NCBI GenBank assembly: GCA_002698785.1
Contig: PAAG01000047.1
Location: 248,001-312,000 of the forward strand
DNA length: 64,000 nt
Reading direction: 5' to 3'
DNA from: Verrucomicrobiales bacterium
Lineage (GTDB): Bacteria; Verrucomicrobiota; Verrucomicrobiia; Verrucomicrobiales; DEV007
The position numbers and the translations under genes were made by a program. The notes under the pieces were generated by a model that was not told where the DNA came from, did not search any database, and saw only the letters and a program-made list of their open reading frames with translations. Positions 27,166 to 35,155 of this stretch are shown here, piece after piece; within the stretch, counting starts at the first letter, position 1, and every line of letters starts with the position of its first letter.

Positions 27166-27258
27166 AATCCACCCGTTGCGTTGCAGTGGATTCTCCCGAC
27201 CGCTCCCCCAACATCCGGGAGAGCAGCCTCATCTGATCCCCTTCGCGCAGCGGATCAG
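27166..27258. terminator. Hairpin cluster between convergent genes
   Basis: Three stem-loops lie between the HNH and AAA genes: AATCCAC/GTGGATT (27166-27192), TCTCCCG/CGGGAGA (27192-27222) and CTGATCC/GGATCAG (27233-27258). The last overlaps the AAA stop codon. An A-run precedes the first stem, which gives a U-run on the minus strand. Together they may stop transcription from both sides. Confidence 0.5.
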
Positions 27259-28760
27259 GACAGGTCGAGCTTGCGTTTACCGTTGGCGGGCTTGTCCGCG
27301 TGGGTGGCATGACGGGCGCGGGTCTTGGCCCAGTGACGCAGTTGCTCGATGGACTCGCTCATGGTGGTGGCAAGCGGGACGGATTCGCAGAGAACTTCAC
27401 CAAGATCGAGTTCGGTGGGCTCGCGGTCTCTAGCGAATCCGCGATGAAGCGCCTCGACGAAGGCAGCTTCGATCTCGGCCCCGGTGTGAAGCTCACTGGC
27501 TCGCGCCAGCAAGACGGAGTCGAAAGCGGTTTTCTCCCGACCGTATTTCTCGACAACGATGTGCCAGATCGCAGCTCGCTCCTGACTGTTCGGCAGATCG
27601 ACGAACCACAGTTCATCCCATCTCCCCTTCCGGAGCAGCTCGGGCGGGAGCTTGCTGACATCGTTGGCCGTGGCGACGACGAAGACAGGTTTGGTCTTGT
27701 CCTGAAGCCAGTTCAGCATCGTACCAAAGACCCGGGCGCTGGTGCCTCCATCGGTGGACCCGCCGGAGCTGCCTACGCCCCCAAAGCCCTTCTCGATCTC
27801 ATCGATCCAGAGAACACAGGGACTGATCGTCTCGGCGGTCTGGATGACGCTCCGGAGATTCGCTTCGGACTGGCCGACGAGGCCGCCGAAGAGTTTCCCC
27901 GCATCGAGCTGGAGCAGCGGAAGGCCAAAGACACTGGCCGTTGCCTTGGCGGTGAGACTCTTTCCGGTTCCGGGAACACCGAGAACGAGCATACCCTTGG
28001 GAATGGGCAGACCGTAGTCGCGAGCGCGTTGGGTGAAGGCCTCTCGCCGATGCAGGAGCCAGTCCTTGAGCGCGTCAAGTCCGCCGATGTCATCCAGGAC
28101 TGCCGGAGTGTCAACAACCTTGAGAAGCCCGCCGCTCTTCAGGGCCTTGGCCTTCTCCCGGGCCACGATGGTCGCCTCGACGTTACCGGTTTCGACTACT
28201 GAGAGAGCGAAAGCGTTCTCTGCCTCCATCGTGGTGAGGCCGCCAGCGGCATCGAGGATGGTTTCCCGATCCGGCTCTCCGATCGCGGGGAGCGTGGCGG
28301 AGTCGGTGATGGCATCGAGGACGGTGGCGAGTTGCTCCCGGTCCGGCAGATCGAAATCAATCCGGGTAATCTCACGCTCCAGTTCAGGAGGGAGAGTCTT
28401 CCCCACTCCGACCAGGACAATCAGCTTTCCGGCCGATTTGGCATGGTGGAGGGTTTCCCGGAGCTTCCGGACAAGGAGTGGATCCTTGTCCTCGAGCAAG
28501 GCGCCGAAGTCACGAAGAACCACGACGGAATCTCCGGAGAGCGACTCAATGGCTTCGAGCGCTTCCACCGGATCATAGCAGCGATGAATGCTGCCACTGG
28601 CCGTGTCGATCATGCCCGTGGAGATGCTCCAGGCATGGACATTTCGACCGAGTTCTTTGGCGGCGGCTTTCACCTCCGCCTCGGCTCGTGCCTCTTCAGC
28701 AGTGCACAAAAAAAGGCCGGCGTAACCGGCCCTCGCATAACGAACGAGTTGTTCTTCCAT
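27255..28760 (-). CDS. AAA+ ATPase, Ycf46-like
   Basis: A 501-residue protein. The N-terminal 210 residues resemble a degenerate RecA/AAA-like domain seen in Ycf46 proteins. The C-terminal AAA+ module has Walker A GVPGTGKS (261-268), Walker B CVLWIDE (315-321), a sensor region VFVVATAND and a following KGRWDELWFVDLP arginine-finger segment. Such ATPases remodel protein or DNA complexes. It is last in a packed operon with DUF2997 and DUF1257, a trio that also occurs in cyanobacteria and phage-like loci. The start ATG lies 6 bp from the upstream gene. Confidence 0.85.
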   Translation of the reverse strand: MEEQLVRYARAGYAGLFLCTAEEARAEAEVKAAAKELGRNVHAWSISTGMIDTASGSIHRCYDPVEALEAIESLSGDSVVVLRDFGALLEDKDPLLVRKLRETLHHAKSAGKLIVLVGVGKTLPPELEREITRIDFDLPDREQLATVLDAITDSATLPAIGEPDRETILDAAGGLTTMEAENAFALSVVETGNVEATIVAREKAKALKSGGLLKVVDTPAVLDDIGGLDALKDWLLHRREAFTQRARDYGLPIPKGMLVLGVPGTGKSLTAKATASVFGLPLLQLDAGKLFGGLVGQSEANLRSVIQTAETISPCVLWIDEIEKGFGGVGSSGGSTDGGTSARVFGTMLNWLQDKTKPVFVVATANDVSKLPPELLRKGRWDELWFVDLPNSQERAAIWHIVVEKYGREKTAFDSVLLARASELHTGAEIEAAFVEALHRGFARDREPTELDLGEVLCESVPLATTMSESIEQLRHWAKTRARHATHADKPANGKRKLDLS

Positions 28761-28766
28761 GGTGGG

Positions 28767-29036
28767 TCAGTCGGTTGAGTGAGTGGGCGTGGTTTGATTG
28801 AAGTGTTCGCGTTCCCAGCGGAGGCAGACTTCCCGGGACGGATCGGTGAAGATCACGTGACCGGTGTAGTCGAAGACTTCCCATTGCTGGAACTCGATGT
28901 TGAATTCGACATTCGAGGCGCGGCTGACATCGAGAACGCCAAGTTCTTTCAGATCGATGATCTCGGTGTAGAGGCCGGCCCCGGTGCCGTCGGGTTGGAA
29001 GTGCAGGACTTCCGGTATGGTGGCGGGTGTGCTCAT
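28767..29036 (-). CDS. Small protein of the AAA-DUF2997-DUF1257 operon
   Basis: An 89-residue acidic protein with predicted beta strands (VEFNIEFQQWEVFDYTGHVI), no signal peptide and no recognised family. It lies between DUF2997 (3-bp gap) and the AAA gene (6-bp gap), so it is certainly cotranscribed. Its size and place suggest an adaptor or subunit of the ATPase assembly, by inference only. Confidence 0.7.
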   Translation of the reverse strand: MSTPATIPEVLHFQPDGTGAGLYTEIIDLKELGVLDVSRASNVEFNIEFQQWEVFDYTGHVIFTDPSREVCLRWEREHFNQTTPTHSTD

Positions 29037-29039
29037 AAT

Positions 29040-29252
29040 TCAGGTAGATTGGTTCTGTTGGTTGGTATTGTCGTTTCGGTTGGTGGATTTCCGGTAGTAG
29101 TCGAGAGATCGCTGCTTGCGCCCCACGACTCCGAGGCTGTCCTCGAGAAAACGCGTCGCTTCCTCGCAGGAGTCCCCCCGGAATCCGATGGCGTCGATGG
29201 TGATCGCTCCTTCCGGGCTGATCCACACGTCGATCGATTCGTTGGGTTTCAT
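29040..29252 (-). CDS. DUF2997 protein
   Basis: A 70-residue protein. The first 45 residues match DUF2997 (SIDVWISPEGAITIDAIGF, then SCEEATRFLEDSLG), a small alpha/beta family usually encoded beside DUF1257/Ycf35 and Ycf46-like ATPases. The tail is polar and Asn/Gln-rich. Function is unknown. Gaps of 4 and 3 bp to its neighbours indicate translational coupling. Confidence 0.8.
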   Translation of the reverse strand: MKPNESIDVWISPEGAITIDAIGFRGDSCEEATRFLEDSLGVVGRKQRSLDYYRKSTNRNDNTNQQNQST

Positions 29253-29256
29253 CGGA

Positions 29257-29634
29257 TCAGGCAGCGAGGGTCAATTTGATGGAGCCATCGGACTCCTGAC
29301 GACGAGTGACGCGAAGCCGTTTCTTCTGCGCTTCGCGGATGGTCTTGTGAACACCGTATAGTTGGAGGAGCCGACCATATTCAGGTCCGACCTCCTTTTC
29401 GACATGACCTCCCCACCAATCGGTCGTGAGTTCATAGCTATCATTCTCATCGCTACGGTTCGCAGCAATGTCGTAGGGACCGTGCAGCCGGATGACGAGA
29501 TCGCCATGACGGGTCTGGTTTGCGTAGCCGCGGGCTTCAGCGTCGCGGAGGAGTTCCACGCCGAGTTCGGCGCAGGCATCCTCCAGAGCAGCCGCATCGC
29601 GGACCTGGGTTTGAATAGTGGTGAAGTGTGACAT
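29257..29634 (-). CDS. DUF1257 (Ycf35-like) protein
   Basis: A 125-residue protein of the DUF1257/Ycf35 family: it opens with SHFTTIQTQVRDAAALEDAC, has a central LVIRLHGPYDI and YELTTDWWGG, and ends with a basic VRVTRR-type strand and KLTLAA. The family is found in plastids, cyanobacteria and mobile loci and has no proven activity. It is preceded by the palindromic element at 29669-29703, then DUF3150. Its leader is A/C-rich with no ribosome site. Confidence 0.8.
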   Translation of the reverse strand: MSHFTTIQTQVRDAAALEDACAELGVELLRDAEARGYANQTRHGDLVIRLHGPYDIAANRSDENDSYELTTDWWGGHVEKEVGPEYGRLLQLYGVHKTIREAQKKRLRVTRRQESDGSIKLTLAA

Positions 29635-29668
29635 GATGTTCTGGGTTTGGGTTGTGGATGGATAGGAG

Positions 29669-29703
29669 TCAATAGGGTTGGATCAGTGACCCGACCCTGT
29701 TGA
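29669..29703. repeat. Palindromic element, copy C
   Basis: Arms TCAATAGGGT (29669-29678) and ACCCTGTTGA (29694-29703) pair with one G-U type mismatch. On the minus strand it begins 11 bp after the DUF3150 stop. That reading closely matches the plus strand of 13061-13096. It lies within the operon, between DUF3150 and DUF1257. Confidence 0.75.
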
Positions 29704-29714
29704 ATTGGAGTGTG

Positions 29715-30740
29715 TTACCCGGCGAGCTGGAGCTTGCGGCGTCCAAGCTGGCCGAAACGTTCAACCAGTTCGCGGGCGTCCTGGTGGGCGAGATCGCGGG
29801 CATGGTCCCGGAGCCCGGCGAGGCCGGATTCGAGACTGCGAACGGCGGCCGGACTGTTGCGGTAGTCCCCGGCACTGCGGCCGAGCAGTTCCGTGCGGAC
29901 CCGGTCGAGTTGCTGCTCCATCTCAGTATCATTGGCGAAGTTCAACGACTTGAAGTCGTCGATGAAGGCGACGAGCCGATTGAGTGTCTTTTGATGGACG
30001 CCATCGGTCTTCCCGCCTCGCATGGACGCAAGCATCTCGTCACAGAGTTGTGCAGTCTGGTGGCGCAGCTCGTTGACGCATTCGCCGACGAAAGTCTCGA
30101 CCCCGGTCTGGATGTCGCGCCGAGCTTCACGGGCGGCTTCGAGCCGGGCGAGTCGCACTTCGTTCTGTTCCGCGAAGGAGATCAGCTCCATGTCGAAGTT
30201 GTCAGGAATGGCGATTTGAAACAAACGCACCTCGAACGCAAAACGTGGCTCTATGAATTCCCGCGAAGGGAACGCTTCCCGGATCTGCGAAAACAGTGTT
30301 TCTTCCTCCTCATACGTTTTCGCGATTTGCCGGATGGCGTCGCGCCAATCGATGAGGGCCTGTTCGCGTGTGCGCTCGTAGCCGCGAAGGAATCTTCCGC
30401 GAGCGACTTCAAAGTTCCGCTCCTGGGCATTCAACTGCTCCTGCACATCCACCAGTTTTCCGTTGGGAAGGAAGTGGCCGACATTGAGAAACGGAAAGGT
30501 GTTCTTCTCGATCACGGCATGGGTGCGGCTTTCGACCAGCGCGAGATCGGCGAGAGCTTCTTGGGGCAGCAGTTTCTTGTGCCCCAAGCTCATGAGTTTG
30601 TCGCTGACTTGATCGGGTTCGAGACCGAGATCGGCTGCCCTGAGCTTCTTGTGAAAGCGGGGATAGCGAACGCTTGCGTTGATGAGAACTCCTTCGCGAG
30701 TCAGCACGTTGAGGAGATCGGTATTGGTTTCGGTGTTCAT
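29715..30740 (-). CDS. DUF3150 protein
   Basis: A 341-residue soluble, helical protein. It fits the DUF3150 pattern: an N-terminal LTREGVLINASVRYPRFHKK, a LGHKKLLPQEALADL segment, then LNAQERNF and a long coiled-coil-like C-terminus. DUF3150 genes occur in phages and mobile elements, often beside MoxR/AAA ATPases, and their function is unknown. The frame is open to 30794, but ATG 30740 removes a Pro/Asn-rich extension and starts the conserved part. It heads the operon ending with the AAA gene. Confidence 0.75.
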   Translation of the reverse strand: MNTETNTDLLNVLTREGVLINASVRYPRFHKKLRAADLGLEPDQVSDKLMSLGHKKLLPQEALADLALVESRTHAVIEKNTFPFLNVGHFLPNGKLVDVQEQLNAQERNFEVARGRFLRGYERTREQALIDWRDAIRQIAKTYEEEETLFSQIREAFPSREFIEPRFAFEVRLFQIAIPDNFDMELISFAEQNEVRLARLEAAREARRDIQTGVETFVGECVNELRHQTAQLCDEMLASMRGGKTDGVHQKTLNRLVAFIDDFKSLNFANDTEMEQQLDRVRTELLGRSAGDYRNSPAAVRSLESGLAGLRDHARDLAHQDARELVERFGQLGRRKLQLAG

Positions 30741-30853
30741 CGTAGGTTCTTGGAGTTCGTTGGTTTTTGTTTCTGGTGGGTTTTGGTAAATCACAGGAAA
30801 AGGCTCCCTGCTCGTTCTGCGGTTTCGTGTGAATTATAAAAAGGCGGCAACAA

Positions 30854-30898
30854 GAAGGCCCGGCGCTCCTGCTTCGATGCAGAAGCTACCGGGCCTTC
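30854..30898 (-). terminator. Terminator hairpin after the clamp gene
   Basis: GAAGGCCCGG (30854-30863) and CCGGGCCTTC (30889-30898) are perfect inverted repeats, with a further inner stem (CTTCTGC/GCAGGAG on the minus strand). Reading the minus strand, a T-run follows about 15 nt later near 30838. It lies between the clamp stop (30927) and the DUF3150 start. Confidence 0.7.
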
Positions 30899-30926
30899 GG
30901 TGCCCGTTGGTTGTGGTGGGAGCGAC

Positions 30927-32357
30927 TCAGTTATCGCCGACGGCGAGCTTCTTGATCGACCGGAAGAGGGAGCGGAATCCCCGTAGCTCCTCCTGATCTT
31001 CGCTCCGCTGATCGCGGGCAGTGCCGAGGGAACCTTTCGCGGACTTCAGCTTTTTACCCGCCGTCTGGAGAGCCTTGTTGGCTTCGGCGATACTGGCTTC
31101 GACATCGTCCATGGGATCGGACTTCGGAGAAGCGGCGGGTTTCGGTTTCGAGGCCTGCTTTTTCGGTGGAGCTGTGCGCTCGGTCTTCTTGCCGGTGACG
31201 ACCGGTTCGAGTTTGCGCGGACGCTTCAGTTTGTCGGCTCCACCAACCCGGACCGGCATGACGATCATGATGTCGCCCTTCCGTGAGAATTGGATCGGTG
31301 ACTGGGGATCGATCAGGTTGATGCCTGTGAGCCCAAAGGAGGTCGCTCGTTGGACGTAGTCGCGGTTGGCGAAGACCACCTGGTCGGGGCCATTTACCTC
31401 GACTGGACCTACCGGGTAGAACTGCCACGGTTGGTCGGTCGTCTCACGTGCGAGAAGGGAAACAAGCCCTTTCTCGACATGGATGCCAACCGGTTTGTTC
31501 TGCAGTTTCTTTCCGGGGAGCTTGGGGATGAGCCCAGCGATGGCCTCGGCTACTTCGGACGGCATTTCGACACGTGACCTGAAGTCCGATACTGGAGGGA
31601 TGACCTGCCGGTAATTCGGGTAGTTGCCATCGATGGTCTTGCCAGTGAGTTGCCAGCTGTCCGATTCAATCCGAAAGGGCTGGGTGCCCTCCTTCTCGGT
31701 TCCGACCCGGAGGGTCCAGGGAGCGGACTCCACCGAATCGGCGATGCCTTTCCATTTCCACAAGGGATGGTCAGGCAGGATGATCGACGACTTGAGGGAC
31801 GGCAGGTGCATCGAGTTGCTCGAATACAACTGCCGGCCGTCGGTGGCGACGATTCGGTGGGCGTTTTTCCCCTTTCCAGAGACATCGAGCAGAATGCCCT
31901 GCAGGATATGACGAGTAGTGTCGTGGGAGGCGCAAGCGAAAGCCCTAAGCAGGCTGGCACTCATGTCTTCGCTCAACGAAATCGGAGTCGCCCGGAACTT
32001 GGGAGCCCCGGGAAACTCGGCAACCGGTGGCGCCTTGGCGTTGGGAGCCAAATGCACCGTGTCGTTCGCCTTGAAACCACGAATCTGATCGCGGATCGCG
32101 GCGAGTGACAGGAGAAACGGCTCGCCCTTCTTTCCTGCTTCGATCGGAACCGTCACGTTGAGGTGAAAGTTGAGATCACTGGCGGTGAGCTGCGCCTTAC
32201 TGGCGCTGATTGCTTCGACCCGGATGCATTGCAGCACCGGGAGCGTAGCTTTCGGGTGGGCGACTTTTCCGAGACCGACGAGTGCCGGTTTGAGATCGCC
32301 CGCCCGGATGTGAATGGGTGTGGTTGGTTTCATATCTGATTGGGGTTGGGTTTTCAT
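30927..32357 (-). CDS. DNA polymerase III beta-clamp-like protein with basic tail
   Basis: A 476-residue protein. Residues about 10-370 follow the sliding-clamp plan of three similar domains: LPVLQCIRVEA and ASDLNFHLNV in domain 1, HILQGILLDV and IVATDGRQLYSSN in domain 2, then a third with VIPPVSDF and FANRDYVQRA. The C-terminal 100 residues are Lys/Pro/Ala-rich and coiled-coil-like, absent from normal DnaN. Clamps tether polymerases and repair enzymes to DNA. This is most likely an accessory copy, since the flanking genes are not dnaA/recF/gyrB. The start overlaps the upstream stop (ATGA). Confidence 0.8.
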   Translation of the reverse strand: MKTQPQSDMKPTTPIHIRAGDLKPALVGLGKVAHPKATLPVLQCIRVEAISASKAQLTASDLNFHLNVTVPIEAGKKGEPFLLSLAAIRDQIRGFKANDTVHLAPNAKAPPVAEFPGAPKFRATPISLSEDMSASLLRAFACASHDTTRHILQGILLDVSGKGKNAHRIVATDGRQLYSSNSMHLPSLKSSIILPDHPLWKWKGIADSVESAPWTLRVGTEKEGTQPFRIESDSWQLTGKTIDGNYPNYRQVIPPVSDFRSRVEMPSEVAEAIAGLIPKLPGKKLQNKPVGIHVEKGLVSLLARETTDQPWQFYPVGPVEVNGPDQVVFANRDYVQRATSFGLTGINLIDPQSPIQFSRKGDIMIVMPVRVGGADKLKRPRKLEPVVTGKKTERTAPPKKQASKPKPAASPKSDPMDDVEASIAEANKALQTAGKKLKSAKGSLGTARDQRSEDQEELRGFRSLFRSIKKLAVGDN

Positions 32358-32818
32358 TGGTAGTAGCCGTCACCAAATTCGTTTCCGCCCTGCTCCTTCC
32401 GTCTCCGAAGATGCTGAAGTCGGCGATATCCAATGAAGAGCAGATAGATCACGGCGAGCGAAATGATGACAGGCGGCACGGCCGAGATGACACCGAGCAG
32501 ATCTGTGAGGATACTGCCGAGCCATTTTCCGCTGTCGGCGAGTTCTTCGAGGACTCTGTTGACTGGTGGCAGGAGCAAGACTCCCACAATCATCAGCGTG
32601 ATGGAGAAGAACAGGTTCAGCCGCAGCCAAGCCCGAAGCCAGCCACTCTCACTGAGCCAGAACTCGAGTCGGGCAAGCCACCAGCCGGTGACTTCCGCAC
32701 CTCGCTCCACCCAACTGTCAGGGGTGAGTTCGAGATCCGGAACGGGGCGTTCGACCGGTTCCTGTTTCCAGAGCTTTCGCAGTTCCCGATAATCGGGGAG
32801 TTGCTGGAATGACTTCAT
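32354..32818 (-). CDS. Two-helix membrane protein, unknown
   Basis: A 154-residue protein with a soluble N-terminal part (1-65), two membrane helices (about 67-86 and 106-130) and a basic C-terminal tail. No family is recognised. It overlaps both neighbours by 4 bp (ATGA), the lipoprotein-like gene upstream and the clamp gene downstream, which means tight translational coupling. That suggests a membrane-linked role for the clamp module. Confidence 0.7.
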   Translation of the reverse strand: MKSFQQLPDYRELRKLWKQEPVERPVPDLELTPDSWVERGAEVTGWWLARLEFWLSESGWLRAWLRLNLFFSITLMIVGVLLLPPVNRVLEELADSGKWLGSILTDLLGVISAVPPVIISLAVIYLLFIGYRRLQHLRRRKEQGGNEFGDGYYQ

Positions 32819-33207
32819 ACGATGACCTCCTGTTGGGTCTCGGGTTCGCTCTCGGTATCGGCAGGGGCAACCGTGGAGCTACTCTTGCGAAATGTTTCGC
32901 AGTCGAGCCTTGCGCGGGAGCCGAGAGCGGCCCCTCCGATCAATGCAAATCCGCTGATCACGATGAACAATGCTGCAGTCGCCTGCCAGAAGGTAGCCCG
33001 GTCGGCCGAAGTCTTCCCGCCGGATACGCTGGCTTTGAGATCCTTGAACTGGTTTTCCAGCGTCTCGATGGCTTTTTCGCAGGTGGACTTTTTGTCGCCA
33101 AAGGGCAGCCAGGAATCTCTTTTTCCGCAACTGACTGTGGTGAGGAGGAGCAGAGCGATTGAGGCGGTCATAAGAATCCGCCGGATGGGTTTGAATGTGG
33201 TATTCAT
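32815..33207 (-). CDS. Lipoprotein-like membrane protein
   Basis: A 130-residue protein with a basic start and hydrophobic stretch ending in TTVSCGK (C27), a plausible though imperfect lipobox. A charged segment follows, then a second hydrophobic helix (about 75-95) and an acidic tail. The combination of lipid anchor and internal helix is unusual; it may instead be a simple two-helix membrane protein. It is first in the unit with the 154-residue membrane protein and the clamp. Confidence 0.6.
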   Translation of the reverse strand: MNTTFKPIRRILMTASIALLLLTTVSCGKRDSWLPFGDKKSTCEKAIETLENQFKDLKASVSGGKTSADRATFWQATAALFIVISGFALIGGAALGSRARLDCETFRKSSSTVAPADTESEPETQQEVIV

Positions 33208-33240
33208 GGGTATGTTGGTTTAGTTCTGGTAAGAAAGGGA

Positions 33241-33275
33241 AAGGCCGTTCCTCCCGGGTAGAGAGAAACGGCCTT
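33241..33275 (-). terminator. Terminator hairpin after the Cas4-like gene
   Basis: AAGGCCGTT (33241-33249) and AACGGCCTT (33267-33275) form a stem with a 17-nt loop. On the minus strand, a pyrimidine-rich stretch (TTCCCTTTCTT) follows. It lies between the nuclease stop (33308) and the lipoprotein start (33207), dividing two transcription units. Confidence 0.65.
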
Positions 33276-33307
33276 CCGGTTGGTGTTGATGTGGTCGCCG
33301 GGGCCGA

Positions 33308-34159
33308 TCAAAGTCCCGACAGGGTTCGACATTCGCTGGCGTAGTCACACCAGCTGCAATGCTGACCGGGCGAAGGGATCCAGGCTTCCGCGGCGATTCC
33401 TTCGAGGTAGTCCTCGATGAGCCGAAAGAGTTCCGACTCAAGTCGGTCACTCATAGGATCGAGTGTCGACACGAGGATCTTGGGCACCTTGGTCTTGATC
33501 AGGTAGTGCAGCTCGAATCCCGATTCCCTCTGCCCGGTGGCACTCCGATAGAGTGTCCCGTAGGCGGCCAGTTGCGTGGCATGCTGTTCAGGACCGCTGC
33601 CTGAGCTCGGGGCTCGCGCTGCCGTCTTGTAGTCGACGATCTTCCCGCCGAGACGGACCAGATCGATGATGCCTACCAGACGGATTCCGAATCGATCGAG
33701 GTAACAATCCACCTCCACTTCGACTCCTTCCGGAGTTTCGGAATACGGAACCGGTGATTCGGCGAAGTAGGTTTCGAGCATTGCCCAGGCTTGCGCTTTG
33801 GCGTTGGCTTCGTCGCCCTCCTTCTTCCAGGGAACAGACTCGCTTTCGAGACCGCGTTCCCAGGATTCGTCAAACTCGGCCCGAAGCTGATCGGCGTCGA
33901 ACGGTTCGCTTTTCCAGCGTGCCCAGTTCAGGGACTTCAGGCACTCATGCACCTGCTGTCCGATGAACAATGCCGGGGCCGTCGGCGTCGCGATCCTTTC
34001 CACGTAGCGGAAGAAGAATTGACGCCGACAGGTTTGCCAGCATTTCAGGCGGCTCGCCGAGAGGTAGTCCAGCAAACCGGGATCCGAACTCGGTTCCGGG
34101 AGAATACGGAGGTTCGAGGGTACCTTCTGCTGGGCGGGAACGGACTGGGCCGCGTTCAT
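33308..34159 (-). CDS. PD-(D/E)xK exonuclease, Cas4/RecB family
   Basis: A 283-residue nuclease. LDYLSASRLKCWQTCRRQFFF opens the domain (first Cys near 39-43), VGIIDLV gives the catalytic Asp, IVDYKTA the DxK motif and ATQLAAY the QxxxY motif. CSWCDYASEC near the end supplies cysteines for a likely 4Fe-4S cluster. This is the AddB/Cas4 plan of 5'-3' ssDNA exonucleases. There is no CRISPR array or cas1 nearby, so a recombination role is more likely. Its start overlaps the preceding stop (34156-34159). Confidence 0.85.
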   Translation of the reverse strand: MNAAQSVPAQQKVPSNLRILPEPSSDPGLLDYLSASRLKCWQTCRRQFFFRYVERIATPTAPALFIGQQVHECLKSLNWARWKSEPFDADQLRAEFDESWERGLESESVPWKKEGDEANAKAQAWAMLETYFAESPVPYSETPEGVEVEVDCYLDRFGIRLVGIIDLVRLGGKIVDYKTAARAPSSGSGPEQHATQLAAYGTLYRSATGQRESGFELHYLIKTKVPKILVSTLDPMSDRLESELFRLIEDYLEGIAAEAWIPSPGQHCSWCDYASECRTLSGL

Positions 34160-34707
34160 CGACCACCTCCATTCGCCTGGGTTCGGTGCCCGTTCCGGCT
34201 TCCGTTCCGACCGTTGGATTTCCCCGCCATCTCAAGGAGAGCGGTGATCAACCCGGAGGCAGAGAGCTTGTTGAGCTGACGAACCGGTTTGCTGAACAGT
34301 TGATGCGAATGCTCGTCGAGATCGGCATCGCTCAGCCCGAGCTGCTTCTGCAGATCGAGGATCAGCGTTCGCTGCTTTTCGGAGCACTGAAACGCACCAT
34401 TGGTGTTGTGACTGCCGTTGCTTCCCCGATTGTGATTTCCGTTCGACGAGTGGCCGGAATGGCCATTGCCGTTCGGGCCGGGACGCTGGGCATCGGCGAT
34501 GCCGTAGTGCTCATCCGGGATGAATCCGACGTGTTCCGCCAACTGCGAGTCGACGCTCGATTGGAGGACATGATACAGCTTCTCGATCTCGGAAGGAATT
34601 GCGTCCAGGTCGTGAAGCTCGACCTCGACGGAGGCCGATGCGGAAATCGACGAAAAATTCGGAAGCCCGCATTTCTTGGAGAATTGGGTTTGCAGGGTGA
34701 TGGCCAT
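34156..34707 (-). CDS. Module protein with Asn/Gly/His/Ser linker
   Basis: A 183-residue protein in three parts: an N-terminal domain (FSKKCGLPNFSSISASASVE, about 1-70), a low-complexity N/G/H/S linker (about 75-100), and a C-terminal helical domain (QRTLILDLQKQLGLSDADLD, then RQLNKLSASGLITALLE). The tail resembles C-terminal domains attached to some Rad52-like annealing proteins; that is from memory and weak. An in-frame ATG at 34758 exists, but ATG 34707 fits better. It overlaps the nuclease gene by 4 bp, which hints at a nuclease-ssDNA-binding pair. Confidence 0.65.
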   Translation of the reverse strand: MAITLQTQFSKKCGLPNFSSISASASVEVELHDLDAIPSEIEKLYHVLQSSVDSQLAEHVGFIPDEHYGIADAQRPGPNGNGHSGHSSNGNHNRGSNGSHNTNGAFQCSEKQRTLILDLQKQLGLSDADLDEHSHQLFSKPVRQLNKLSASGLITALLEMAGKSNGRNGSRNGHRTQANGGGR

Positions 34708-34754
34708 GATTCTGTTTGGTTGAATTTGATGACGGGAGGAGCTCGCTCGTGAGC

Positions 34755-34955
34755 TCAATCCGATCGTTTGGGTGAAGGCATTTCACGCGGATACTGCTCG
34801 CTTGCGGCGATCCATCCGGGAGTTCCGGACAGGGCACCGACGAGCAACTCTTCGATCAGTTTTGTCATCGGCACGCGACGACGCTTGCCCTCGTGGTAGA
34901 GGGCGCAGATCAAAGGACGCGAAATGACCGGCTGATAATGCGACGGTCGCGCCAT
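34755..34955 (-). CDS. Small RHH-like DNA-binding protein
   Basis: A 66-residue basic protein. RPLICALYHEGKRRRVPMTKLIEELLVGAL looks like the strand-helix-helix pattern of a ribbon-helix-helix protein, given here in name only as the assignment is weak. ATG 34955 is preferred over 34991. It heads the unit with the linker protein and the nuclease and could repress that unit or mark DNA for it. Confidence 0.55.
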   Translation of the reverse strand: MARPSHYQPVISRPLICALYHEGKRRRVPMTKLIEELLVGALSGTPGWIAASEQYPREMPSPKRSD

Positions 34956-35155
34956 GTGAATGTGGGTTTGCTTTTGAAGGCCAGCCGACATGGCTGGTTA
35001 TCAAAAACATATGCCGCGCAAATGACGGAAATTGCGCTTCCTCGCGAGATGAAAGTATCCAGGGGCGTCAGTTCATCTCTTCTCGTGACTGCAGTGTCAG
35101 TGAAATATTCTGAGCGCCTTTTTCACCTGCCCACTATCAGAAACCCACTGCGGCA

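Noticed and set aside
28706-28735. GGCCGG/CCGGCC hairpin with an A-run
   Set aside because: It lies inside the first codons of the AAA ATPase; coding explains it.
27300-30839. Several 200-380-codon plus-strand frames opposite the DNA-metabolism module
   Set aside because: Antisense shadows; the minus-strand genes have recognisable families and coupled starts.
33308-34159. Cas4 as a sign of a CRISPR locus
   Set aside because: No repeat-spacer array, cas1 or cas2 in the window; the neighbours are DNA-metabolism genes.
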